Shown piece by piece: positions 45,570 through 54,336 of a stretch of DNA of 64,000 bases. This stretch comes from Pseudomonas oleovorans subsp. oleovorans. GTDB taxonomy: Bacteria; Pseudomonadota; Gammaproteobacteria; Pseudomonadales; Pseudomonadaceae. The DNA lies in the NCBI RefSeq assembly GCF_002197815.1, contig NZ_NIUB01000005.1, forward strand, positions 62,001 through 126,000, in the 5' to 3' direction. A program made the position numbers and the translations under genes. The notes below the pieces were generated by a model that searched no databases, was not told the DNA's origin, and was given only the letters and a program-made list of their open reading frames with translations. Position 1 is the first letter of the stretch. Every line of letters starts with the position of its first letter.

Positions 45570-46523
45570 TCAGAAATGTTGATAGCCGCCGCGCGGCGGC
45601 TCGATTGGCTGGCCGTTGGCATCCAGCAGTTGCACCCCGGTGCCGTTCAGCACACGGCCGACAACCCTGACGTCAGGCCAGTCACGCTGAATGTCGGCGA
45701 ACAACGCTGGCGGTAGGGTAAAGGCCAGGCGGTAGTCATCGCCACCACCGAGCGCGCAGACCCGCGCCTGCTCTTCACCGGCAAAGGCGCGCAGCGCTGC
45801 AGACAGCGGCACTTGCTCCAGTTCGATCTTAAGGGCGACCTGTGAAGCCTTGGCGATATGCCCGCAGTCGGCCAACAGGCCGTCGGAAATATCCAGCGCG
45901 GCCGTGGCGCGACCACGCAGCGCTTGCCCCAAAGCCAATTGCGGTTGCGGCGACCAGTAGCGCGCCAGCAAGGCTTCGCTGATGTCCGCCGCCGCCTCGC
46001 GCTGCCCCAGCACCAGCGGCAGCGCGCCCGCGGCGTCACCCAGCGCGCCGCCCACGCAAAGCAGATCGCCCACTTGCGCGCCGCTGCGCAGCAGCGCCTG
46101 CCCGCTCGGCACTCGGCCGAACACGGTCAGCGTCAAGCTCAGCGGGCCACGCGTGGTGTCGCCACCGACCAACGCCAGCGAGCAGTTCTCGGCCATCTGT
46201 TGCAGGCCACGTGCGAACTCGGCCAGCCAGGTTTCACTGGCGCTCGGCAAGGTAAGCGCGAGAGTAAAAGCGAGCGGCGTAGCGCCCATGGCAGCCAGGT
46301 CACTGGCGGAGACGGCCAGCGCACGCTGACCGAGAAGAAAGGCATCGCAGGTGTCGGGAAAGTGCACCCCGGCAACCAGCGTATCGGTGGACACCGCCAA
46401 CTGCTCACCCGCTGGCAACGCCAGCAGGGCGCAGTCATCGCCGATACCGCGAACCACGCCGTCACCACCCTGAGCGCAACGGGCGGCGGCGAAATAGCGA
46501 CGGATCAGCTCGAACTCATTCAC
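45570..46523 (-). CDS. thiL: Thiamine-monophosphate kinase
   Basis: Phosphorylates thiamine monophosphate to the cofactor thiamine diphosphate. The 317-residue protein shows [12 protein letters not shown] (ATP and metal binding, about residues 25-36), [13 protein letters not shown] and [12 protein letters not shown], plus the later GGDDYRLAF. The start is GTG at 46523 ([11 protein letters not shown]). It overlaps the nusB stop by four bases (GTGA), so translation is coupled. Confidence 0.95.
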   Translation of the reverse strand: MNEFELIRRYFAAARCAQGGDGVVRGIGDDCALLALPAGEQLAVSTDTLVAGVHFPDTCDAFLLGQRALAVSASDLAAMGATPLAFTLALTLPSASETWLAEFARGLQQMAENCSLALVGGDTTRGPLSLTLTVFGRVPSGQALLRSGAQVGDLLCVGGALGDAAGALPLVLGQREAAADISEALLARYWSPQPQLALGQALRGRATAALDISDGLLADCGHIAKASQVALKIELEQVPLSAALRAFAGEEQARVCALGGGDDYRLAFTLPPALFADIQRDWPDVRVVGRVLNGTGVQLLDANGQPIEPPRGGYQHF

Positions 46524-46999
46524 CGCTTGTTGGCGTTGACTTCGGCCGCACGCAGCTTGGGCGCGAGCTTGTCGAGGATGCCGTTGACGAACTTGTGCCC
46601 GTCAGTGGCACCGAACACCTTGGCCAGCTCGATACCTTCGTTGATCACCACCTTGTAGGGCACATCGACGCGGTTCTTCAGCTCGTAGGTGGACAGGCGC
46701 AGGATGGCCAGCTCGACCGGATCGATCTCTTCCAGCGGGCGATCGAGCAGCGGCGTGAAGGCCTCGTCCAGCTCGGTCTTCTGTCGCGGCACGCCGTGCA
46801 GAATTTCGTGGAAGTAAGCGCCATCGACCTTGCTGAAATCGTTGTCGACACGAAACTGCGCTTCGATCTCGTTCAGCGGCTGCCCGGCAATGTGCCAGGA
46901 ATACAGCGCCTGCATGGCCAGGGTACGGGCCTCACGGCGTGCGAGAATCTTGCCGCTGGGCCCCTTCTTGGCCGGCTGGCCGTTACCGGAGTTGCTCAC
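46520..46999 (-). CDS. nusB: Transcription antitermination factor NusB
   Basis: Helical RNA-binding protein of the rRNA antitermination complex with NusE. The 159-residue product has [15 protein letters not shown] at the start of the NusB fold and [16 protein letters not shown] near the C-terminus. It is coupled by four-base overlaps to ribH upstream and thiL downstream, giving the standard ribH-nusB-thiL order. Confidence 0.96.
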   Translation of the reverse strand: MSNSGNGQPAKKGPSGKILARREARTLAMQALYSWHIAGQPLNEIEAQFRVDNDFSKVDGAYFHEILHGVPRQKTELDEAFTPLLDRPLEEIDPVELAILRLSTYELKNRVDVPYKVVINEGIELAKVFGATDGHKFVNGILDKLAPKLRAAEVNANKR

Positions 47000-47472
47000 T
47001 TGGCCTCCAACTGCGCCAGCAGGCTGACCATTTCCAGGGCAGACAGCGCAGCTTCGGCACCCTTGTTACCCGCCTTGGTGCCGGAGCGCTCGATGGCTTG
47101 CTCGATGGAGTCGACGGTCAGCACGCCGAACGCGACCGGCACGCCGTATTCCATGGAAACCTGGGCCAGGCCCTTGGTGCACTCGCCTGCCACGTATTCG
47201 AAGTGCGGGGTGCCGCCACGAATGACCGCACCGAGGGCGATGATCGCCGCGTATTCGCCACGCTGGGCGACCTTCTGGGTGACCAGCGGAATCTCGAAGG
47301 CACCCGGCGCACGGATGATGGTGATGTCGCTTTCCTGCACGCCATGGCGCACCAAGGCGTCGATGGCGCCGCTGACCAGGCTCTCGACGACGAAGCTGTT
47401 GAAACGGCCTACCACCAGGGCGTATTTGCCCTGCGGGGCGATGAAGGTACCTTCGATGGTCTTCAGGGTCAT
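46996..47472 (-). CDS. ribH: 6,7-dimethyl-8-ribityllumazine synthase
   Basis: Makes lumazine, the direct precursor of riboflavin, from the pyrimidine and 3,4-dihydroxybutanone phosphate. The 158-residue product starts [13 protein letters not shown]. It has [13 protein letters not shown], the substrate-binding [11 protein letters not shown], and [16 protein letters not shown] with the catalytic histidine. Upstream codons in frame are noise across a repeat region. It lies downstream of ribBA and overlaps nusB by four bases. Confidence 0.96.
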   Translation of the reverse strand: MTLKTIEGTFIAPQGKYALVVGRFNSFVVESLVSGAIDALVRHGVQESDITIIRAPGAFEIPLVTQKVAQRGEYAAIIALGAVIRGGTPHFEYVAGECTKGLAQVSMEYGVPVAFGVLTVDSIEQAIERSGTKAGNKGAEAALSALEMVSLLAQLEAK

Positions 47473-47538
47473 GACGGGTCTCACATGGGTTAAAGAGCCG
47501 GAGCGCCTTGCGCTCCGAAAATAAAATTCGTTTGTCAG

Positions 47539-47599
47539 CGTAGCCCGGATGCAATCCGGGGCCAGTGTGCCGATCTTCCCGGATTTCATCCGGGCTACG
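47539..47599. repeat. Palindrome, GTAGCCCGGATG family, copy 2
   Basis: Same arms as the copy at 23370-23431, with only the centre differing. It lies in the ribBA-ribH gap, next to a second palindrome with 11-bp arms (CCCCTCTCCCG at 47610-47635). Confidence 0.85.
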
Positions 47600-47609
47600 T
47601 GCTTTAGCT

Positions 47610-47635
47610 CCCCTCTCCCGCTTGCGGGAGAGGGG
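47610..47635. repeat. Hairpin repeat CCCCTCTCCCG
   Basis: Perfect 11-bp stem with a four-base loop. Degenerate relatives continue to about 47765, and a similar one sits between catB and benK at 21081-21102. It is a dispersed CT/GA-rich repeat. Confidence 0.65.
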
Positions 47636-47787
47636 TCGGGGGAGAGGGCATGCGATATACACCGAAATACCCTCTCCCGCCCTGCGGGCACCCTCGGCTT
47701 GAGCATCCTGCGTCGCCCTACCTCCTGCATCCATGCAGTCGTCTCCCAGAGGGAGAGGGTCATCAGCTTTGGCCCTTCGGGCCGCTT

Positions 47788-48867
47788 TTAATCAGCCGGC
47801 AGGTATTCTACAACTTCGAGATCGAAGCCGGATATCGCGTTGAACTTCATCGGCGAGCTCATCAGGCGCATCTTGCGCACGCCAAGATCACGCAGAATCT
47901 GCGAGCCCGCACCCACGGTGCTATAGGTCGCCGGGTTGGCCGGCTGCTGACGGCTGATCAGTGCCAGCAACTCCGGCCCGGTCAACGGATTGCCGAGCAG
48001 CAGCACCACGCCGCTACCCGCCTTGGCCACTTCGGCCATGGCCGCACGCATGCTCCAGCGGCCCGGCTGGTTGACCAGGAACAGGTCGCGCAGCGGGTCC
48101 ATGTTGTGCACGCGCACCAGGGTCGGCTCTTCGGCGCAGATGGTGCCCAGGGTCAGCGCCATGTGTGCGGTGTCCTCGACGCCGTCCCGGTAGGTCACCA
48201 GATTGAACTGACCCAACTCGGTGTCCAGCGGCTGCTCGCTGATGCGCTCGACAGTACGCTCGTGGATCAGGCGGTAGTGGATCAGGTCGGCGATGGTGCC
48301 GATCTTCAGGCCGTGCTCTTCGGCGAACTTCTCCAGCTCCGGGCGACGGGCCATGGTGCCGTCGTCGTTCATGATCTCGCAGATCACCCCGCTCGGTTCG
48401 AAACCGCCCATACGCGCCAGGTCGCAGGCCGCTTCGGTGTGGCCGGCACGGGCCAGCACGCCGCCGGGCTGGGCCATCAGCGGGAAGATGTGGCCGGGGC
48501 TGACGATATCCTCGGCCACCGCATTGCGCGCCACGGCAGCCTGTACGGTGCGTGCGCGGTCGGCAGCGGAGATGCCGGTGGTCACGCCTTCGGCCGCCTC
48601 GATGGAGACGGTGAACTTGGTGCCAAAGCCGGAACCGTTGCGCGGCGCCATCAGCGGCAGCTTGAGCAGCTCGCAGCGCTCGCGGGTCATCGGCATGCAG
48701 ATCAGGCCACGGGCGAAACGGGCCATGAAGTTGATGTGCTCGGCGGTGACGCATTCGGAGGCGATGATAATGTCGCCTTCGTTCTCGCGATCCTCGTCAT
48801 CCATAAGGATGACCATCTTGCCGGCGCGGATGTCTTCGATCAGTTCTTCAGCGGTATTGAGCGCCAT
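47788..48867 (-). CDS. ribBA: 3,4-dihydroxy-2-butanone 4-phosphate synthase with degenerate GTP cyclohydrolase II domain
   Basis: The N-terminal domain (about residues 1-200) forms dihydroxybutanone phosphate from ribulose 5-phosphate. It has the metal and substrate motif DDEDRENEGD, and also GHIFPLMAQPGGVL and HTEAACDLA. The C-terminal ~155 residues align in order with GTP cyclohydrolase II but lack both its zinc cysteines and its RQEGRG motif, so that domain is probably inactive. AGGAG lies eight bases before the ATG. It lies between ribE and ribH. Confidence 0.93.
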   Translation of the reverse strand: MALNTAEELIEDIRAGKMVILMDDEDRENEGDIIIASECVTAEHINFMARFARGLICMPMTRERCELLKLPLMAPRNGSGFGTKFTVSIEAAEGVTTGISAADRARTVQAAVARNAVAEDIVSPGHIFPLMAQPGGVLARAGHTEAACDLARMGGFEPSGVICEIMNDDGTMARRPELEKFAEEHGLKIGTIADLIHYRLIHERTVERISEQPLDTELGQFNLVTYRDGVEDTAHMALTLGTICAEEPTLVRVHNMDPLRDLFLVNQPGRWSMRAAMAEVAKAGSGVVLLLGNPLTGPELLALISRQQPANPATYSTVGAGSQILRDLGVRKMRLMSSPMKFNAISGFDLEVVEYLPAD

Positions 48868-48879
48868 CGGGGCGTCTCC

Positions 48880-49542
48880 TCAATTCTTCAGGTAGCCGTG
48901 TTCGGCGAGAAAGCTTTCGGTCAGGCCTGAGGCCTTGGGTTCTGCGGCCTTGTCACCGAGCAGCAGGCGCTCAAGGTAACGTGCCAGCAGGTCGACCTCG
49001 AGGTTGACCTTACGCCCGGCCTGGTAGTCGACCATGATGGTCTCGGCCAGGGTATGCGGCACGATGGTCAGCTCGAATTCGGCGCCATCGACCGCGTTGA
49101 CGGTCAGGCTGGTGCCGTCGACGGTGATCGAACCCTTATGCGCGATGTACTTGGCCAGCTCACGCGGCGCGCGCACCTTGAACTGCACGGCGCGGGCGTT
49201 ATCGGCACGCGAGACGATCTCGCCGACGCCGTCGACGTGACCGCTGACCAGATGGCCGCCGAGGCGACTGGTGGGCGTCAGGGCCTTTTCCAGATTGACG
49301 GCGCTGCCGGGTTTGAGGTCGACGAAGGCGGTACGCGCCAGCGTCTCGCGACTGACATCGGCCCAGAAGCCGTCGCCTGGCAGTTCCACGGCGGTCAGGC
49401 AGATGCCGTTGACGGCGATACTGTCGCCGAGCTTGACGTCGCCCAGGTCGAGTTTTCCGGTGGCCACGTAAACGCGCACGTCGCCACCTTTCGGCGTCAT
49501 GGCGCGGATACTGCCGATGGCTTCGATTATGCCGGTGAACAT
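48880..49542 (-). CDS. ribE: Riboflavin synthase alpha chain
   Basis: Dismutates two lumazines to riboflavin. The 220-residue product has the two homologous beta-barrels. The first begins MFTGIIEAIGSI with NGICLTAVEL; the second has GGHLVSGHVDGVGEI and DGTSLTVNAV. The ATG has GGAGG four to five bases upstream. An FMN riboswitch lies about 140 bases upstream, and an 18-codon leader frame overlaps its start. It is also called ribC in some species. Confidence 0.95.
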   Translation of the reverse strand: MFTGIIEAIGSIRAMTPKGGDVRVYVATGKLDLGDVKLGDSIAVNGICLTAVELPGDGFWADVSRETLARTAFVDLKPGSAVNLEKALTPTSRLGGHLVSGHVDGVGEIVSRADNARAVQFKVRAPRELAKYIAHKGSITVDGTSLTVNAVDGAEFELTIVPHTLAETIMVDYQAGRKVNLEVDLLARYLERLLLGDKAAEPKASGLTESFLAEHGYLKN

Positions 49543-49583
49543 GCGCCCTCCGGTTTCACGTTGAAGGTATTGCTGAACAGCAT
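49527..49583 (-). CDS. Possible 18-residue leader peptide upstream of ribE
   Basis: On the - strand an ATG at 49583 has AGGAG seven bases upstream, a better spacing than at ribE itself. It opens an 18-codon frame, MLFSNTFNVKPEGACSPA. This frame runs past the ribE ATG (49542) in another phase and stops 16 bases inside ribE. It could couple or compete with ribE translation under the FMN riboswitch. It may be chance. Confidence 0.35.
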   Translation of the reverse strand: MLFSNTFNVKPEGACSPA

Positions 49584-49592
49584 GGACGAACT

Positions 49593-49613
49593 CCTGTTTT
49601 GGTCAAAAACAGG
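49593..49613 (-). promoter_or_regulatory. Hairpin over the leader ribosome-binding site
   Basis: An 8-bp perfect stem (CCTGTTTT/AAAACAGG) with a five-base loop covers part of the AGGAG used by the leader frame. It is a candidate output element of the FMN riboswitch. Confidence 0.45.
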
Positions 49614-49682
49614 GCAATGCCGATCGATAGGGATTTCGCGGACACGCACGAGGCGCCCGTGGAGGGAATCCCGCTCTCTCTT

Positions 49683-49820
49683 TATCCGGACTATACCGTC
49701 GGCCCCGGAATCGCACCGAGTCTGCTGGACCTCGCCTGGCAGGTGCCGTGGCGAGCGCTCGCGGGCTAGGTTCTACGAACCATTACCGCCGGTGGGGAAT
49801 TTCGCCCCGCCCTGAGAACG
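49683..49820 (-). ncRNA. FMN riboswitch (RFN element)
   Basis: On the - strand the RFN landmarks are present in order: CTCAGGGCGGGGCGAAATTC, CCCACCGGCGGTAATGG, GCCCGCGAGCGC, and the closing GATTCCGGGGCCGACGGTAT and AGTCCGGATAAAG. It lies between ribD and ribE and points at ribE. Binding of FMN should reduce expression of ribE and the genes after it. Confidence 0.94.
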
Positions 49821-49886
49821 TTGCGGCCATATGAATGGCCGCGTGGCGTTTTATCACATTTATCGCCGCGACGCATGGCCCGTGCG

Positions 49887-51002
49887 CTATCTGGCCTTGG
49901 GTACCGCGGTGATCTGCCAGTCGTCGCCGACGGCGCGAATATCGAGAATCTGCAACTCCGGCGCTTCGGCCATGCGGTTAAGCGGCAGTTCGAACAGCGG
50001 CCGCGCACTGGAGCCGAGCAGCTTGGGCGCGACGAAGATGCGGTACTCATCCACCAAGCCGGAACGGGCGAAAGCGCCGGCCAGACGCGGCCCGGCTTCC
50101 ACCAGCACTTCGTTGACGCCACGGCCGGCCAGTTCCAGCAGCAACTTGCGCAAGTCGACGTGACCATTGCTGCCCGGTACGGCGAGCAGTTCGTGACCAT
50201 CGGCCAGATAGCGATCACGGGCGGCGGCCGCCGCACAGGTGGCCACCAGCGCCGGACCGGCCTGGAAGAAGGCTTTGCTCAGCGGCACGCGTAGACGACC
50301 ATCGACCAACACCCGCAGCGGTGGTCGCGAAGCGGCCATGAAAGTGCCTTCGCCCCCCAATCCCAGCTCGTCGGGACGCACCGTCAGCCGGGCATCGTCC
50401 GCCAGCACGGTGTCGGCGCCGCTGAGCACCACGCTGGACTGCGCGCGCAAACGCTGCACCTCGGCGCGAGCGGCCGGACCGGTGATCCACTGGCTCTCGC
50501 CGCTGGCCATGGCCGTGCGGCCATCCAGGCTCATCGCCGATTTGACCCGCACGAATGGCAGGCCGCTTTCCATGCGTTTGATGAAACCGGCATTGAGCGC
50601 TCGCGCCTCGCTTTCCAGCACGCCACTGGCCACCTCGATACCGGCTTGGGCCAGGCGCAGCAGGCCGCTGCCGGCCACCTGCGGGTTGGGGTCCTGCATC
50701 GCTGCAACGACGCGGCTGACACCGGCGGCAACCAGCGCATCGGCGCAGGGCGGCGTGCGCCCATGATGGCTGCAGGGCTCCAGTGTCACGTACGCCGTGG
50801 CGCCACGCGCCTTGTCGCCGGCCTGGCGCAGTGCGTGCACCTCGGCGTGCGGCTCACCGGCACGGGCATGCCAGCCTTCGCCGACGATCTCGCCATCACG
50901 CACGATGACGCAGCCGACTCGTGGATTGGGATGGGTGGAGTACAGGCCTTTGCGCGCCAGCCGCAGGGCGCGCGCCATGAAGAATTGGTCGCGTTCGCTC
51001 AT
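49887..51002 (-). CDS. ribD: Riboflavin biosynthesis deaminase/reductase RibD
   Basis: Bifunctional enzyme for the second and third steps after GTP cyclohydrolase II. The N-terminal deaminase domain has zinc ligands in [10 protein letters not shown] and [16 protein letters not shown] (about residues 48-90). The C-terminal reductase domain includes [11 protein letters not shown] and [13 protein letters not shown]. The length of 371 residues is normal. It overlaps the nrdR stop by four bases, and the riboswitch lies downstream of it, so it escapes that control. Confidence 0.96.
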   Translation of the reverse strand: MSERDQFFMARALRLARKGLYSTHPNPRVGCVIVRDGEIVGEGWHARAGEPHAEVHALRQAGDKARGATAYVTLEPCSHHGRTPPCADALVAAGVSRVVAAMQDPNPQVAGSGLLRLAQAGIEVASGVLESEARALNAGFIKRMESGLPFVRVKSAMSLDGRTAMASGESQWITGPAARAEVQRLRAQSSVVLSGADTVLADDARLTVRPDELGLGGEGTFMAASRPPLRVLVDGRLRVPLSKAFFQAGPALVATCAAAAARDRYLADGHELLAVPGSNGHVDLRKLLLELAGRGVNEVLVEAGPRLAGAFARSGLVDEYRIFVAPKLLGSSARPLFELPLNRMAEAPELQILDIRAVGDDWQITAVPKAR

Positions 51003-51466
51003 CGGCTTTTCGACGGCTCGCGGGCCAGGCGTTCGATTTCCTCGCGGAATTCGTTGAGGTCCTGGAAGCGGCGGTAGACCGAGGCGAAGCGGATATAGGC
51101 CACCTCGTCAAGCTTGCTCAGCTCGGTCATCACCAACTCACCCAGCACCAGCGACTTCACCTCGCGCTCGCCAGTGGCGCGCAGTTGCTGCTTGATACGG
51201 GCGATGGCTTCCTCCAGGCGCTCGACGCTCACCGGGCGTTTTTCCAGCGCGCGCTGCATGCCGGCGCGCAGCTTTTCTTCGTCGAAAGGCTGTCGGCTGC
51301 CGTCCTGCTTGATCAGGCGCGGCATCACCAGCTCGGCGGTTTCGAAGGTGGTGAAGCGCTCACCGCAGGCCACGCATTCGCGGCGGCGGCGGACCTGGTC
51401 GCCCTCGGCGACCAGACGGGAGTCGATGACCTTGGTGTCGTTGGCAGCGCAGAACGGACAATGCAT
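50999..51466 (-). CDS. nrdR: Transcriptional repressor NrdR
   Basis: Zinc-ribbon/ATP-cone repressor that controls ribonucleotide reductase genes according to nucleotide state. The 155-residue product starts [17 protein letters not shown]. It has the second cysteine pair in [12 protein letters not shown] and the ATP-cone region around [17 protein letters not shown]. Codons upstream of this ATG in frame are noise. It is first in nrdR-ribD, a common gammaproteobacterial pair. Confidence 0.96.
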   Translation of the reverse strand: MHCPFCAANDTKVIDSRLVAEGDQVRRRRECVACGERFTTFETAELVMPRLIKQDGSRQPFDEEKLRAGMQRALEKRPVSVERLEEAIARIKQQLRATGEREVKSLVLGELVMTELSKLDEVAYIRFASVYRRFQDLNEFREEIERLAREPSKSR

Positions 51467-51610
51467 GGTGAGGGCTGACGAATGGCGGCAAAGTCGCCAT
51501 GGTAGCGCATAGCACGCCGTTGAAAAATCCAAGGCGCCTTGAGAAGGCCTGCCTACAGGCAGCAAGACAAATTAAGCTATGCCCATGCACCGCCGAAAAG
51601 TAACCCTGCC

Positions 51611-52039
51611 ATGAACCGATACCTGACCTTGCTGCTACTGGCACTGAGCGCCCTGCTCGCTGCCTGCGCCAACGAACCCGTAGCACCTGCCCCCGGCCCG
51701 ACGCAGAACGAAGCGCGCCCTGCCCCCATCCAGGGCCCAGCCCTGCGCGGTGAGCTGAGCGGCGTTGCCGCCGGCGCCGATGTCGATCTGGCGCTACTGG
51801 GCGTGGATATGCGTGGCCGCCCACGCGCCCTGCTGGGCCAGGTTCATCTGCGTGGCAACGGCGAAGCGCTGCCGTTTCATCTGCCACTGAGCGACCGACA
51901 GGCACCGCAGGATCTGCGCCTGGAGCTGCGTGGCCGGGTCAGCCAGTCCGGACGTCTGGTGCAACGCCTGCCGGCACGCACCATCGTCGAGCTGCGCGAT
52001 CAGGACCTTGGCGCCCTGCAGTTGGTGCCGGCACCATGA
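51611..52039 (+). CDS. YbaY/YscW-type lipoprotein
   Basis: Predicted outer-membrane or periplasmic lipoprotein of 142 residues. The start is [20 protein letters not shown], with the lipobox LLAAC near residue 19. The mature part resembles the YbaY/YscW beta-domain ([22 protein letters not shown], split by a low-similarity stretch). The function in Pseudomonas is unknown. Its stop overlaps the methyltransferase start by four bases (ATGA). Confidence 0.75.
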   Translation: MNRYLTLLLLALSALLAACANEPVAPAPGPTQNEARPAPIQGPALRGELSGVAAGADVDLALLGVDMRGRPRALLGQVHLRGNGEALPFHLPLSDRQAPQDLRLELRGRVSQSGRLVQRLPARTIVELRDQDLGALQLVPAP

Positions 52040-52695
52040 GGCCACCCGAGGCGCTGCAGCAGGCACTGAGCGAACTGCTCGGCGATGCCCGTCTGGTGGC
52101 CGAAACCTTGCCAGGCACCGATATCGCCCTGTGGCTGATCGATGCCAGCAACATGGAGCGCGCTTTCAACCCCGAGGAGACCAGGCGCATCCTCGAAGAG
52201 CCGCCCTACTGGTGCTTCTGCTGGGCCAGCGGCCTGGTGCTGGCACGCTGGCTGGCCGAGCGCCCCGAGTGGGTACGCGGCAAGCGCGTGCTGGATTTCG
52301 GCGCTGGCTCCGGCGTAGCGGCCATTGCCGCGGCCAAGGCGGGTGCGGCCGAAGTGGTGGCCTGCGACCTCGACCCACTGGCGCTGGCCGCCAGCCGCGC
52401 CAACGCCGCACTCAACGGTGTGACGCTGAACTACTCGGACGATTTCTTCGCCGAAGCGGATCGCTACGACCTGATTCTGGTCGCAGACGTGCTCTACGAT
52501 CGCGCCAACCTGCCGCTGCTCGACCACTTTCTCAGCCGCGGGCGTCAGGCTCTGGTGGCCGATTCAAGGGTGAAGGATTTCCAGCATCCGCTTTACCAGC
52601 GCCTGGCGATGCTGGACGGCTGCACCTGGCCAGACCTGGCCGAGCCCGCCGAATTCCGCGAAGTCAGCCTGTATCACGCCGTGCGCCCCTTGTAA
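52036..52695 (+). CDS. Class I SAM-dependent methyltransferase (ETFB-methyltransferase/PrmA-like)
   Basis: A 219-residue methyltransferase with the SAM motif [19 protein letters not shown] (about residues 84-102). The acidic ACDLDPLAL follows, and then ILVADVLYD where lysine methyltransferases of the METTL20/PrmA group carry their catalytic segment. WCFCWASG near residue 58 is typical of this group. A protein substrate is therefore likely but not known. It is coupled to the lipoprotein gene and followed by ybbN. Confidence 0.85.
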   Translation: MRPPEALQQALSELLGDARLVAETLPGTDIALWLIDASNMERAFNPEETRRILEEPPYWCFCWASGLVLARWLAERPEWVRGKRVLDFGAGSGVAAIAAAKAGAAEVVACDLDPLALAASRANAALNGVTLNYSDDFFAEADRYDLILVADVLYDRANLPLLDHFLSRGRQALVADSRVKDFQHPLYQRLAMLDGCTWPDLAEPAEFREVSLYHAVRPL

Positions 52696-52749
52696 CCGCG
52701 CGGCAGTGCCCGCATTAATAGACCATTGCCCTGTTTTTCGAGACCGACC

Positions 52750-53622
52750 ATGAGCGACTCCCCCTACATCTTCGACATCTCCGGCGCCGCCAACTTCGAG
52801 CAACTGGTGATCGAGAACTCCTTCCACAAACCTGTGCTGGTGGACTTCTGGGCCGAGTGGTGCGCGCCGTGCAAGGCGCTGATGCCAATGCTGGCGAAGA
52901 TCACCGAGGAATACGCCGGTGAGCTGCTGCTGGCCAAGGTCAACTGCGATATCGAGCAGGACATCGTCATGCGTTTCGGCATTCGCAGCCTGCCCACCGT
53001 GGTGCTGTTCAAGAACGGTCAGCCGGTGGACGGCTTCGCCGGCGCCCAGCCGGAAGCGGCGATCCGCGAGATGCTCAAACCTCATGTCGCTGAACCGGCT
53101 CCTGCCGCCGCCGACCCGATGGAGGCCGCTCAGGCACTGTTCGCCGAAGGCCGTTTTGCCGACACCGAAGCGCTACTCAAGCAGGTGCTGACGGAAGACA
53201 ACGAGAACGCGGCCGCGCTGATTCTCTACGCACGCTGCCTGGCCGAACGCGGCGAGCTGGGCGAGGCGGAAACCGTGCTCAACGCGGTCAAGGGTGACGA
53301 GCACAAGCAGGCGCTGGCCGGCGCCAAGGCGCAATTGACCTTCCTGCGTCAGGCCGTCGACCTGCCAGACGCCGCCACGCTGAAAAGCCGCCTGGCACAA
53401 AATGCCGAGGACGACGAAGCGCTGTATCAACTGGCCGTGCAACAACTGGCGCGCCAGCAGTACGAAGCGGCGCTGGACGGCCTGCTCAAGCTGTTCGTGC
53501 GCAATCGCAGCTACGCCGATGGCCTGCCGCATAAGACGTTGCTACAGGTCTTCGATCTGCTTGGCGGCGATCATCCGCTGGTCACCACATACCGCCGCAA
53601 GCTGTATCAGGCGATCTACTGA
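52750..53622 (+). CDS. ybbN: Thioredoxin-TPR co-chaperone YbbN (CnoX-like)
   Basis: A 290-residue cytoplasmic protein. A thioredoxin domain (about residues 1-110) contains an intact WCAPC redox motif near residue 35 and the cis-proline SLPTVVLF. Then come TPR-like helices and a YbbN C-terminal module (AQNAEDDEALYQLAVQQLA onward). E. coli YbbN has lost one active-site cysteine and works mainly as a chaperedoxin with GroEL/DnaK. The CxxC here suggests an active reductase as well. The ATG at 52750 is preferred over an earlier in-frame start. Confidence 0.93.
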   Translation: MSDSPYIFDISGAANFEQLVIENSFHKPVLVDFWAEWCAPCKALMPMLAKITEEYAGELLLAKVNCDIEQDIVMRFGIRSLPTVVLFKNGQPVDGFAGAQPEAAIREMLKPHVAEPAPAAADPMEAAQALFAEGRFADTEALLKQVLTEDNENAAALILYARCLAERGELGEAETVLNAVKGDEHKQALAGAKAQLTFLRQAVDLPDAATLKSRLAQNAEDDEALYQLAVQQLARQQYEAALDGLLKLFVRNRSYADGLPHKTLLQVFDLLGGDHPLVTTYRRKLYQAIY

Positions 53623-53646
53623 TCCCAGCGTTGGATCGCGCTCGCA

Positions 53647-53788
53647 GTAGGGCGGCCCGGAACGCCGGCCGCTCGTAGCGAAGCGAACAGTCCGCCGGGC
53701 CGTGCCAAGTTCTGCACCGCAACTCACGTCCAACACTCCCCTCAACGGCGTACTGCTTCCGAGCGGCCGGCGCCCCGGTACGCCCTAC
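53647..53788. repeat. Long inverted repeat downstream of ybbN
   Basis: GTAGGGCGGCCCGGAACGCC and GGCGCCCCGGTACGCCCTAC ends form imperfect 29-base arms about 84 bases apart (142 bases overall). It fills most of a 259-base gap with no gene, between convergent ybbN and the gene at 53882. Confidence 0.75.
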
Positions 53789-53881
53789 GACCCTCGCCTT
53801 GTGGTGCGCACCAGCGATGGCGGCGCTAGCGCCTCGTTGCGCGCTGCATGGCAGCGCGCGACACCCTAACAGCCTGAGCGA

Positions 53882-54223
53882 CTACTCCTGCCAGTGATAG
53901 ATCGGCGCATCCGCGCCGGTTTCCATGCGGATCTGCTCGCAATGACGCAGACGCACCAGCAAGCGCTTGCCTGCAGCTTCGCCACCAGCCAGCGCAACCA
54001 GCTGCGCCATCAGCCGCGGCCCTTCGACCTGCCCCGCCTCACGCACCAGCTGCAATGCGGTCTGCCATAACGCATCACCTGTATCCGCCATGGGAGTCGG
54101 TGCCACCACATTGGCAACCGGCGTAACCGCCACGTGCTGCGCCAGTTGCGCCCAGTCCTCGGCATCCAGCTCCAGCGTCAGATCCACCGGCCAGTCGCCA
54201 ATGCGCCCACGTATTCGCACCAT
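53882..54223 (-). CDS. Conserved hypothetical protein
   Basis: A 113-residue soluble protein without signal peptide or membrane helix. The N-terminal part (MVRIRGRIGDWPVDLTLELD) looks beta-stranded, followed by helices and the tail IYHWQE. I do not recognise a named domain. It is divergent from the zinc operon; the start lies 68 bases from the Zur-box-like dyad, so shared control is possible. The place corresponds to a hypothetical gene between ybbN and the zinc operon in P. aeruginosa, from memory. Confidence 0.72.
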   Translation of the reverse strand: MVRIRGRIGDWPVDLTLELDAEDWAQLAQHVAVTPVANVVAPTPMADTGDALWQTALQLVREAGQVEGPRLMAQLVALAGGEAAGKRLLVRLRHCEQIRMETGADAPIYHWQE

Positions 54224-54291
54224 GTTCAGCCTCCAGTCAGGAATTCACATGCTCCCACGGCAGCGCCAGGCTGGCCAGTTCGCTACGAAAG

Positions 54292-54308
54292 TTGTTATAA
54301 CGTAACAA
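54292..54308. promoter_or_regulatory. Zur-box-like dyad
   Basis: TTGTTA-TAACG-TAACAA, a perfect six-base dyad with an AT-rich core, 29 bases before the zrgA-like ATG. It resembles gammaproteobacterial Zur operators (GTTATAAnnTAAC type). The homologous P. aeruginosa operon is Zur-repressed, as I recall. Confidence 0.65.
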
Positions 54309-54336
54309 TCAAATCGCACCTACGCTGGAGATAACC

